Positions 1 through 5,584 of a DNA stretch of 12,293 nucleotides are shown one piece after another. The notes below the pieces were generated by a model that was not told the origin of the DNA, did no database searches, and saw nothing but the letters and a program-made list of their open reading frames with translations. Every line of letters begins with the position of its first letter. The stretch's first letter is position 1. The translations under genes were made by a program, and so were the position numbers. The stretch is from CADCUY01 sp964242735 (GTDB taxonomy: Bacteria; Actinomycetota; Actinomycetes; Actinomycetales; Quadrisphaeraceae): the NCBI GenBank assembly GCA_964242735.1, contig CAXTAK010000035.1, positions 1-12,293 on the forward strand, given 5' to 3'.

Positions 1-403
1 CTCGGGTTCTGGACCGGGCGAGGTCGGCCTCGAACTCGGCGATCATCGACAGCACCGTGAACAGCAGCCGCCCGATGGGGTCGGTGGGGTCGTGGACGGA
101 CCCGCCGAGGTTCAGGCGCACCCCGCGGGTGGTGAGCTCATCGACGATGTCGCGGGCATCGGGCACGGAACGGGCGAGGCGGTCCAGCTTGGTGACCACC
201 AGCACGTCCCCCGGGCGGCAGGCGGCCATCGCCTCGCGCAGCCCGGGGCGGGCCCGGTTCGTTCCGGTCATCCCGTGGTCGACGTAGACCCGCGCCTCCT
301 CCACCCCGAGGGCGGCGAGGGCGTCCCGTTGGGCGGTGAGGTCCTGGGCGTCGGTGGAGACCCGGGCGTACCCGATCCTCAGCGCCGTCGTTGGTGCGGT
401 CAC
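1..403 (-). CDS. serine resolvase/invertase, N-terminal part (cut by window edge)
   Basis: Reading leftward from a GTG at 403, 134 codons remain open to the window edge. They give the catalytic domain of a small serine recombinase (Tn3 resolvase/Hin invertase type). The nucleophile motif YARVST is at residues 12-17 with catalytic Ser16. The second active-site motif KLDRLARS is at 72-79, followed by the long-helix start IAEFEADLARSRTR at 121-134. The C-terminal DNA-binding helix-turn-helix lies outside the window, so it is unknown whether the protein is complete. An in-frame TGA upstream of the GTG limits the start to about this position. The role inferred from the family is site-specific resolution of plasmid or transposon co-integrates. 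Whether it belongs to a transposon is unknown because no transposase is visible. Confidence 0.88.
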   Translation of the reverse strand, partial: MTAPTTALRIGYARVSTDAQDLTAQRDALAALGVEEARVYVDHGMTGTNRARPGLREAMAACRPGDVLVVTKLDRLARSVPDARDIVDELTTRGVRLNLGGSVHDPTDPIGRLLFTVLSMIAEFEADLARSRTR

Positions 404-410
404 CTGGCCA

Positions 411-467
411 GTGTGCCGTACGTCCCCCGTTGACCGAACTCTTCACCGAACCAGTCCTACGGCACAC
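411..467. promoter_or_regulatory. candidate resolvase recombination/operator site
   Basis: The 134 bp between the resolvase start and the membrane-protein gene contain a perfect 10-bp inverted repeat: GTGTGCCGTA at 411-420 and TACGGCACAC at 458-467. Between its arms are two adjacent 12-bp direct repeats that both begin ACCGAAC (433-444 and 445-456). Serine resolvases usually act at, and are autoregulated from, multi-part res sites next to their own gene, so the position fits. The assignment is inference from location and symmetry only. The rest of 404-537 shows no coding signal. Confidence 0.35.
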
Positions 468-537
468 CCGCCTGAACCGCTGACCTGCGGTGCAGCTCTG
501 CACGGCTTGTTGATCATCGTGTGCCGGTGGGGGTTCC

Positions 538-1263
538 TCATGCGGGATGGGGAGCCGCGCCCTCCGCGCCGTGCTGACGCATAGACCGCAGTCCCCGGTG
601 GTAAGCCACCGCCAGAGCCCCTACCAGCGGAAGCAGCACGCTGATCACCTGCGCCGTGATGCTGCCAGCGGTGATCTGAGAGGTGGTGTAGATGATCAGG
701 ATGTTGCTGGCGACCGCGACCGCGCCGGCGAGAGGCACCACCACCGCTGCAGTCGCGAAGGTGACCCGAGCAGCTGGGTGACCACGCAGCACAGCTGCAA
801 GAACAGCGAGGACCACCAGCACGTTCAGCAGCCACACCCCGGCCCATCCCCCTGCCACACCGGTGCCGGGGAAGTCGGCGTGCACGCTGACGACCGCGGT
901 GACAAGGGGCACGATGATCTCTAGAACTGTTACATGAACGACCACGACGGCAGGCACCGCCGCCAGGGTGACAAGTAGCGCCGATTGCAGGGGGTTGCGC
1001 CTCGCGGTGGCGTACCCGCCCTCTTCGAGGGTGCGCCGCACGAAGCCGTCCAGGTCCGGGCCGATCATCGCCGCGGGGTCACGCCCGTCGGCCTCGGCGG
1101 CTCGAAGGTCGCTGAGGAGGTCACCGGTGATGGCGCGCCGGTCGGCGCGGGTGAGGTGGTGACGGCGCAGCCGCTGGTCGATGTCGGCGATGAGGGCTTC
1201 GGCGCGCGGCGTCGCACCCGGTGTCGGGGCGGGTGTGGTCGTGCGGTGCTCAGGCGTCGACAC
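538..1263 (-). CDS. HAAS-type multi-pass membrane protein, PadR partner
   Basis: A 241-residue protein starting at GTG 1263. Residues about 20-85 are charged and helical (AEALIADIDQRLRR, then TGDLLSDLRAAEADGRDPAAM). This resembles the HAAS domain, a cytoplasmic module usually encoded next to PadR regulators. It is followed by about five hydrophobic segments (roughly 93-109, 112-128, 139-158, 168-192 and 203-221) and a short polar tail. The gene overlaps the end of padR by 14 nt in another frame, so the two are very likely co-transcribed and translationally coupled. By analogy with such pairs, PadR would repress the operon until an envelope or drug signal arrives. No transporter motif or enzyme site is visible, so the substrate or signal is unknown. 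Confidence 0.75.
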   Translation of the reverse strand: MSTPEHRTTTPAPTPGATPRAEALIADIDQRLRRHHLTRADRRAITGDLLSDLRAAEADGRDPAAMIGPDLDGFVRRTLEEGGYATARRNPLQSALLVTLAAVPAVVVVHVTVLEIIVPLVTAVVSVHADFPGTGVAGGWAGVWLLNVLVVLAVLAAVLRGHPAARVTFATAAVVVPLAGAVAVASNILIIYTTSQITAGSITAQVISVLLPLVGALAVAYHRGLRSMRQHGAEGAAPHPA

Positions 1264-1627
1264 GGGCGGGGGCCTCCGGTTCTGGGAGAGCTTCTGCAGT
1301 GGTCAGGAGCGCGGTGATGGTGACGGTGGTCCGGTGCCACTGGTCAGCCCAGGCGCTCAGGGCCAGGTGACCGTCGGCGGTGACGTCGAAGACCTTGCGC
1401 GGGGGCCCGCTGTCACTGGGTTGGGAGCGCTCGGTGACGAGCCCTTGGCGACGCAGCCGTGCCATGAGGGGGTAGACGGTGCCGTAGCTGATGTCGGGCA
1501 GTCCATGGCGCTCGAGCTGGACGACGAGGTCGTAGGCGTGGGTGGGATTGCGGGCGAGCAGGGCGAGCAGGCAGGTGTCCAGGGCGCCGCGCAGCAGCTG
1601 CGTCCTGCGGTCGACGTCCGGTGCCAT
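1250..1627 (-). CDS. PadR-family transcriptional repressor
   Basis: A 125-residue winged-helix protein starting at ATG 1627. The N-terminal PadR pattern is clear: a helix LLALLARNPTHAYDLV near 21-36, then SYGTVYPLMARLRRQGLV at 48-64, the recognition helix and wing entry. A second wing ends in VTADGHLAL. The length suits the short PadR subfamily, with a C-terminal dimerization helix at about 86-112. An in-frame GTG at 1636 is possible, but TACTGT at 1640-1635 (minus strand) lies 7 nt before the ATG, which fits a leaderless message starting at the ATG. The gene is first in a two-gene unit with the overlapping HAAS membrane protein and is divergent from parA. It probably represses its own promoter and possibly influences the shared 145-bp intergenic region. 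Confidence 0.9.
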   Translation of the reverse strand: MAPDVDRRTQLLRGALDTCLLALLARNPTHAYDLVVQLERHGLPDISYGTVYPLMARLRRQGLVTERSQPSDSGPPRKVFDVTADGHLALSAWADQWHRTTVTITALLTTAEALPEPEAPARVDA

Positions 1628-1670
1628 GCGAGACACAGTACCGAGGCTAGTGGGTCTCGCCTAGTACTTC
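1628..1670 (-). promoter_or_regulatory. padR promoter with two CTAG-containing half-sites
   Basis: On the minus strand a -10-like TACTGT (1640-1635) precedes the padR ATG by 7 nt. Just upstream are ACTAGC (1651-1646) and ACTAGG (1666-1661), 15 nt apart. They could be a PadR operator. They resemble the ACTAGT repeats on the parA side but lack the 8-bp phasing, so binding by the partition protein is also possible. No clear -35 is seen. Confidence 0.4.
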
Positions 1671-1734
1671 CTGAGCGAGTCGTAGGAATGCCGGTGCGGT
1701 TCGTGGTGACCGTCATCGACGACACCGCACGGCG

Positions 1735-1766
1735 ACTAGTGCGCTACTCGACTAGGTGACTAGTCT
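1735..1766 (+). promoter_or_regulatory. parA operator: four 8-bp ACTAGT-type repeats over the -10
   Basis: Four contiguous 8-mers precede parA: ACTAGTGC (1735), GCTACTCG (1743), ACTAGGTG (1751) and ACTAGTCT (1759). The last contains TAGTCT (1761-1766), a good actinobacterial -10 placed 6 nt before the parA GTG. A protein bound to the array would therefore cover the core promoter. The same repeat, with the same 8-bp step, occurs at 2611-2694 and 4281-4312. Autoregulation by the ribbon-helix-helix partition protein is the simplest reading. This is inference; no binding data are available. Confidence 0.62.
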
Positions 1767-1772
1767 GCACGG

Positions 1773-2543
1773 GTGCAGGTGATCGCGATCGCGAACCACA
1801 AGGGCGGAGTGGGCAAGACCACCACGGCGGTCAACCTCGCCGCCGGCCTGGCCCGGCGCGGGCACCGCACCCTGCTGGTCGACGTCGACGCCCAGGCCCA
1901 CGCCACGTTCTGGTTCGTCGAGGACCCCGACGACGTCGACCACGACCTCCACGACGTGATCGCCGGGGGAGTGGACGTCGCCGTCGCGATCCGCCCGACC
2001 CGCATCCAGGGCCTGGACCTGCTGCCTGCGACGCTGGCGATCGCCCGCCTGGAGCTGGACCTGGTGCAGATGGTCCGCCGCGAGGACCGCATCGCCCGCG
2101 CCCTGGCCCCGGTCGGCAGCGCCTACGACTACGCCGTGGTCGACCTCGCGCCCAGCCTGTCGGTGGTCACCCTGGCCGCCCTGACCGCCGCCGACTTCAT
2201 CCTCACCCCCGTCAGCGCCACCAAGCTGGCCGTCGCCGGCCTGGGCGCCTTCCTGGGGTGGACCGAGGACATCCGCGCCGCCGGCGCGGTCACCGCGCCC
2301 CTGCTGGGGGTGCTGATCACGATGGTCGACCAGCGCACCCGCATCGGCCGCGAGGTCGTCAAGACCCTGACCACCAGCGGCCTGCCGGTCTTCGCCGCCT
2401 CCATCCCCCGGCGCACCGCCGCCGAGGACCAGGTCGGGGCCCGCATGGTCGCCGGCGACCCCGGCGCCAACGACGCCCTGACCGCGGCGTACTCGGACTT
2501 CACCGACGAGCTGCTCACCCGGATCGGAGCCCAACGTGGGTAA
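1773..2543 (+). CDS. parA: ParA-family partition ATPase (short, type Ib-like)
   Basis: A 256-residue deviant-Walker ATPase starting at GTG 1773. Residues 10-17 are the Walker A motif KGGVGKTT with the signature first lysine (Lys10). The A' motif is LLVDVDAQ at 34-41, and the Walker B strand YAVVDLAPSL is at 120-129. There is no N-terminal helix-turn-helix: the first beta strand (VIAIA) begins at residue 3. This is the form that works with small ribbon-helix-helix partners rather than with large ParB. ATP-dependent nucleoid binding by ParA positions plasmid copies before division. The promoter is overlapped by 8-bp repeats, and the -10 hexamer TAGTCT lies 6 nt upstream, suggesting a leaderless message. 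The stop overlaps the next gene by 8 nt, so the two proteins are probably coupled. Confidence 0.93.
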   Translation: MQVIAIANHKGGVGKTTTAVNLAAGLARRGHRTLLVDVDAQAHATFWFVEDPDDVDHDLHDVIAGGVDVAVAIRPTRIQGLDLLPATLAIARLELDLVQMVRREDRIARALAPVGSAYDYAVVDLAPSLSVVTLAALTAADFILTPVSATKLAVAGLGAFLGWTEDIRAAGAVTAPLLGVLITMVDQRTRIGREVVKTLTTSGLPVFAASIPRRTAAEDQVGARMVAGDPGANDALTAAYSDFTDELLTRIGAQRG

Positions 2544-2979
2544 GAACGTCTCCGCGCTCGACATGCTCAGCCGCGGCCAGCGCTCCGCCGGCACCCGCCC
2601 AACCCCCGCGACTAGTGACCTAGTGCAGGAGTCGATCCCTGGCACGACCGGGGTACTAGTGGACGAGTCCACTAGTACACCAGTTAACGAGTCTCAGCCC
2701 GCCCCAGCCGGCGCTGCGGCCGCGGCGCCGGCACGGGTGACGTACGTGCGCTCCACCGTCTCCCTGACCCCTGACCAGCAGCGGTGGGTGCGCTCAACCA
2801 CCCGGGCCCTGGACACCGACGGGCTCTCCGGCTCGGACCTGGTGCGCCTGGCCCTGTCCCGGCTGCGCGAGGCCGTCGACGACGGGCTGCCCCTGCTCGA
2901 CCTGCTCATCGACCAGGCCCACGCCGAGGCCGAGCACCACACCGGCCGGCGCAACCGCGGCCTGCCTTCGAGGGGCTGA
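2536..2979 (+). CDS. small partition DNA-binding protein, predicted ribbon-helix-helix
   Basis: A 147-residue protein starting at GTG 2536, inside the end of parA. Residues 1-65 are polar and probably flexible, rich in Ser, Thr, Pro and Ala. Residues 68-75 (VTYVRSTV) would be the DNA-contacting beta strand, and 78-93 plus 98-113 (SGSDLVRLALSRLREA) the two helices of a ribbon-helix-helix fold. The tail has an acidic amphipathic stretch and basic GRRNR. ParG- and omega-type partners of short ParA proteins share this plan: a mobile N-terminal arm that stimulates the ATPase, plus a ribbon-helix-helix dimer that binds short spaced repeats. Here the arm-coding DNA (codons 26-53) itself holds eight 8-bp repeats. 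The assignment rests on fold pattern, gene order and the repeats, not on a recognised family match. Confidence 0.72.
   Translation: MGKNVSALDMLSRGQRSAGTRPTPATSDLVQESIPGTTGVLVDESTSTPVNESQPAPAGAAAAAPARVTYVRSTVSLTPDQQRWVRSTTRALDTDGLSGSDLVRLALSRLREAVDDGLPLLDLLIDQAHAEAEHHTGRRNRGLPSRG
2611..2694. repeat. candidate centromere (parS-like): 8-bp repeats inside the partition gene
   Basis: Two blocks of contiguous 8-mers are present. Block one (2611-2634) is ACTAGTGA, CCTAGTGC, AGGAGTCG. Block two (2655-2694) is ACTAGTGG, ACGAGTCC, ACTAGTAC, ACCAGTTA, ACGAGTCT. Their consensus is ACNAGTNN. Block two includes a perfect 11-bp inverted repeat (arms 2653-2663 and 2668-2678, 4-nt centre). Because the unit is 8 bp while codons are 3 bp, the repeats force unusual codons (CTA, AGT, ACT, TTA-like steps) in a strongly GC-ending gene. 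This suggests selection on the DNA itself. An 8-bp step suits side-by-side ribbon-helix-helix dimers. Confidence 0.66.
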
Positions 2980-2985
2980 CCCCGG

Positions 2986-3033
2986 CCCGGCGCCGACCTC
3001 GACGCCGACCCGGGCGCGGTCGCCGGCGCCGGG
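2986..3033. terminator. GC hairpin between convergent genes
   Basis: A perfect 10-bp inverted repeat, CCCGGCGCCG at 2986-2995 and CGGCGCCGGG at 3024-3033, fills the 56-bp gap between the partition gene and the convergent toxin-like gene. There is no T-run on either side. It may still act as a bidirectional terminator in this GC-rich background, but that is inference. Confidence 0.4.
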
Positions 3034-3035
3034 GC

Positions 3036-3470
3036 TCAGGGGCGGGGCCGGCCGGCGAGCTGTCGGGTGCGGCGGGTCAGGGAGGTGATGAGCTCCTCCT
3101 CGACGGGGGGCGGGGCGCCGTCGTCCCCGCAGCACGCCGGCTTGGTGCGGGCCTGGTCGGGCTCGGGGCGGTGACCGGTCAGCGCGTACAGCAGGTCGTA
3201 GACGTTGGTGGCCGGGTCGCTGGTGTGCTGGGCGATCAGCACCACCCACACCACCGGCGGGGCGTCGAAGGTGACGACCACCCGCCACCCCCCGCGCAGG
3301 TGGTGCACGCACAACCGCTCGATCAGGTCCCCGGTCAGCCGGTAGCCCAGCGCGGCGCACCCGCGCCGGGCCAGGTCGCCGGTGAAGGTCTCGAACGCGG
3401 CCCGGGTGGGCCCGCGCAGCCCCCGCACCTGGCGCTGCACCAGCGGGGTGGCCATAACCTGATGCGCCAC
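3036..3470 (-). CDS. putative toxin of a two-gene toxin-antitoxin module (RelE/ParE-like?)
   Basis: A 144-residue protein from GTG 3470; ATG 3455 is an alternative that removes five residues. The core (about 20-95) is compatible with a small alpha/beta toxin: helix FETFTGDLARRG, then a basic turn HLRGGWRVVVTF and WVVLIAQHT, predicted as paired strands, then NVYDLLYALTG. Strand-rich sequence with conserved Arg/His next to a DNA-binding gene resembles the RelE/ParE-type arrangement, but no catalytic signature can be assigned. A C-terminal extension of about 50 residues carries a vicinal Cys pair (PACCGDD) and a basic end. It lies 8 nt downstream of the helix-turn-helix gene and is clearly co-transcribed with it. 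A plasmid-stabilizing role is inferred from this context. Confidence 0.48.
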   Translation of the reverse strand: MAHQVMATPLVQRQVRGLRGPTRAAFETFTGDLARRGCAALGYRLTGDLIERLCVHHLRGGWRVVVTFDAPPVVWVVLIAQHTSDPATNVYDLLYALTGHRPEPDQARTKPACCGDDGAPPPVEEELITSLTRRTRQLAGRPRP

Positions 3471-3478
3471 GGGGGCCG

Positions 3479-3937
3479 TCAGGTGCCCGGAGGCAGCGGC
3501 ACCAGCACCACGGCCTCACCGCGGCGCATCTGGGCCAGGCTCTCGATCAGGTCGGGGTCCTCGAGCAGGGCCTGGTCGGCCAGGCGGCGGTAGACCTCGT
3601 CCAGCAGCCCCCGGGTGGCGCCGGCGGCGCGCAGGTCGCGCACCAGGTGCACCACCTCGTGCAGGCGCCCCGGCTCCAGCAGCAGCCGCGGGCTGGTGGC
3701 CACCGCGGTCAGCACCCCTTCCCCGACCCAGGCCCGCACGGTCTTCTCCGTGACCCCCAGGAGGGCTGCGGCGATCCGCGGGCGCACCGGCGCGGACGCG
3801 GCCAGCTCCTTCTGCGCCAGCCTCAGCAGCCGGGCACGCCGGTCGTCGGCCTCGGGCAGGGTCCCCGCGATGGCCTCGATCTCCTCGACCCGCTCCCAGG
3901 TCTCCTGAGCCACCTTCGTCTCGGTCGCCACCGACAT
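3479..3937 (-). CDS. helix-turn-helix DNA-binding protein, probable antitoxin
   Basis: A 152-residue protein from ATG 3937, preceded by a strong purine-rich Shine-Dalgarno (GGGGAGGGG, about 5 nt before the ATG). Residues 1-48 look helical and charged. Residues 52-90 contain a helix-turn-helix of MerR/excisionase style, IAAALLGVTEKTVRAWVGEG, followed by a wing-like LLLEPGRL. The C-terminal half is helical (LLDEVYRRLADQALL) and ends in EAVVLVPLPP, a plausible partner-binding tail. Being first in a tight two-gene operon, before a small strand-rich protein, suggests an antitoxin and autorepressor. Its promoter contains short inverted and direct repeats that could be its operator. It could instead be a stand-alone regulator. 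Confidence 0.62.
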   Translation of the reverse strand: MSVATETKVAQETWERVEEIEAIAGTLPEADDRRARLLRLAQKELAASAPVRPRIAAALLGVTEKTVRAWVGEGVLTAVATSPRLLLEPGRLHEVVHLVRDLRAAGATRGLLDEVYRRLADQALLEDPDLIESLAQMRRGEAVVLVPLPPGT

Positions 3938-3990
3938 GACCGCCCCTCCCCTTATCGACTACCGTGAACAATACCTTTTATCGGTACTAA
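3938..3990 (-). promoter_or_regulatory. AT-rich promoter/operator of the toxin-antitoxin module
   Basis: This is an AT-rich patch in GC-rich surroundings. On the minus strand TATTGT (3973-3968) can serve as -10. TACC and GGTA form an inverted repeat with 7 nt between (3986-3972). The hexamer CGATAA occurs twice, within that repeat and again next to the Shine-Dalgarno. Autorepression by the helix-turn-helix protein is likely but not shown. Confidence 0.5.
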
Positions 3991-4005
3991 GATCTACCGG
4001 CTTGA

Positions 4006-4070
4006 GGTTGCCCTCCAGGACCCGGCCACCGTGTCCGGTGGCAACCGTCGTCTCGCGCAGCGAGGCGACG
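4006..4070. other. nested hairpins in the 381-bp non-coding gap
   Basis: Three inverted repeats crowd this stretch. GGTTGCC (4006-4012) pairs with GGCAACC (4040-4046). GCCACC (4025-4030) pairs with GGTGGC (4037-4042). An 11-bp stem with one G-T mismatch spans 4046-4056 and 4060-4070 with loop GCA. The region lies past the 3' end of the mobilization operon and upstream of the toxin-antitoxin promoter, so termination of mob transcripts is one option and a small structured RNA another. The remaining gap (4071-4280) shows nothing I can assign. Confidence 0.35.
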
Positions 4071-4280
4071 AGCGGTAGCCCCGCCCTGGACCCGACCACC
4101 ACCGCACCGCGACCCGCACCCGAGATGACCCGACGCCAGCGCACTCCTCGACGCCGCCCGGCCCGAGGCCGGCCACCGCGGGACGGCAGCGGTTGATCTC
4201 GCCGTCGAGGGCGCACCCCGAGCCGGGTAGGAAGCGCCGCGACGTCGTCGCGGCGCCCACTGGCGCACCACAGCAGGTGC

Positions 4281-4312
4281 ACTAGTGAACTCGTCTACTA
4301 GTGCACTGGTCG
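4281..4312. repeat. distal block of four 8-bp ACTAGT-type repeats
   Basis: Contiguous 8-mers ACTAGTGA (4281), ACTCGTCT (4289), ACTAGTGC (4297) and ACTGGTCG (4305) match the repeats at the parA promoter and inside the partition gene. The outer pair forms a perfect 10-bp inverted repeat (4277-4286 with 4297-4306). The block is 7 bp beyond the relaxase stop codon, about 1.3 kb from the partition operon. It could be an extra centromere block or a regulatory site. Confidence 0.6.
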
Positions 4313-4318
4313 GTCCGG

Positions 4319-5584
4319 TCAGCGTCCGTGCCCGCGGTCGCGGGCCTGGCGCAGGGCCTCAAGGACCCGGGCCCGCTCGGCGGCGGTGCGCGCCCCCTGC
4401 CCGGCCCGGGTTCCGGTGCCCTGAGCAGACGCAACGCCGGGAGTGGGTGCGGGACCGGGGGTGGGTGGGCGGGGGAACCACGCGGCGTGCTGCGCAGCGA
4501 GCCTCACCGCGGTCTCCTCCGTCGCGACCCGGGCGGCGACCGCGGCCACCACCCGCCCGCCCTGCGCCCGCCGGGCCGTCCACCAGCTGTCGTCGGCGGC
4601 CACCCGCTCCCCGACCTGCGCGGGGACCGCAGCCAGGGCCCGGGCAGCCATCTCCTCGGCGGCGACCTGCTGCGCATCGGCGGTGCGCTGCTGGTGGTGG
4701 GCCTTCGTCTCCAGCACCCGCTTCGGGACCTCGACCACCGGGACCACGCCTTGCTCGACCAGCGGGGTCTCCAACACCGGGGCGATCCGGTTCCAGGACA
4801 ACTCGCGGCCCAGTTGCGAGGACTTGAACCACACCGCCTCCCCCGCGGCGTCGGTGTGGCCGGGGGCGTGGAACGAGTACCCCGACACCCGCCCCGTCGC
4901 CGCGACGTTGACCCGGTGCTCGACCCCGGCGGCGTCCAGGGCCTTCTCGAACCCCTCACGTCCTTGCCCGGCTGCCGCTGTGGCGGCGGTGCGGACGACC
5001 TCGGCGAGCTGCACCCGCTCCGGGGCCCGCCCGACCCGGACACCGCGGCGCCACTCCCCGGCGGTGAGCTGGTGGTCCGGGGCCCGCCGGGTCACCTCGC
5101 TCGTGCGCCGCGGCGCCGCGCTCAACCCGTAGTCGTGCTCCAGCTGGGTGCAGGCGGCTTGGGCGGCGCGGTAGTCGTGCGACGCGCGCCACACCCCGCC
5201 CTCGAAGTCCACCCGGGACACCACGACGTGCACGTGGTCCTCTCCGTGGCGGACCACCACCCACGGGTGCTTCTCGTAGCCCATGGCCTGGGCGAAGTCC
5301 TGCGCGGCGTCCGCCCACTCAGCGTCGCTCAGCACGCGGTCCCCGGGTGCGGTGCGCAGCGAGGCGTGCCAGATGGGAGTCGTGATCGATGGCCTGCTGG
5401 CCGCCGCGTCACTCAGGGCGGCTGCCCAGGTGGCCCCGTCCCGGTCCCCCTCCACCCCCAGGTTCCCCCCGATCACCGCACCCCCCGCCCGCCGGTCGTG
5501 CACGTGCTCCTCCGCCCGACCCGGCCCGTGCAGGTACCCCGCCAGCTGCCCCACCCGGGCCCCCCGGGTGATCTTCGCGATCAC
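4319..5584 (-). CDS. mobA: MOBP-type relaxase (mobilization nuclease)
   Basis: A 421-residue protein from GTG 5584. The N-terminal third is a Relaxase/Mobilisation nuclease domain. LAGYLHGPG (14-22) carries the likely catalytic Tyr17. RHGEDHVHVVVSRV (112-125) is motif III, with His113, His117 and His119 for metal binding, and its HxxxHxH spacing is as expected for MOBP relaxases. Residues 180-421 are helical and basic, rich in Ala, Arg and Glu, without a recognised primase or helicase motif. The enzyme would nick oriT and lead one strand into a recipient using another element's transfer channel. No coupling protein or secretion genes are visible in the window. The start codon overlaps the mobC stop by 4 nt (GTGA), implying translational coupling. 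Confidence 0.9.
   Translation of the reverse strand: MIAKITRGARVGQLAGYLHGPGRAEEHVHDRRAGGAVIGGNLGVEGDRDGATWAAALSDAAASRPSITTPIWHASLRTAPGDRVLSDAEWADAAQDFAQAMGYEKHPWVVVRHGEDHVHVVVSRVDFEGGVWRASHDYRAAQAACTQLEHDYGLSAAPRRTSEVTRRAPDHQLTAGEWRRGVRVGRAPERVQLAEVVRTAATAAAGQGREGFEKALDAAGVEHRVNVAATGRVSGYSFHAPGHTDAAGEAVWFKSSQLGRELSWNRIAPVLETPLVEQGVVPVVEVPKRVLETKAHHQQRTADAQQVAAEEMAARALAAVPAQVGERVAADDSWWTARRAQGGRVVAAVAARVATEETAVRLAAQHAAWFPRPPTPGPAPTPGVASAQGTGTRAGQGARTAAERARVLEALRQARDRGHGR

Noticed and set aside
411..467. Transposon terminal inverted repeat
   Set aside because: The arms are only 10 bp and 37 bp apart, do not flank a transposase, and no matching copy was seen elsewhere in the window.
1752..2672. 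306-codon minus-strand open frame opposite parA
   Set aside because: Low-complexity Gly/Asp/Gln/Val product; parA on the other strand has all Walker motifs.
2611..2694. CRISPR-like array
   Set aside because: The units are 8 bp and contiguous, with no spacers and no cas genes; they are binding-site repeats within a coding frame.
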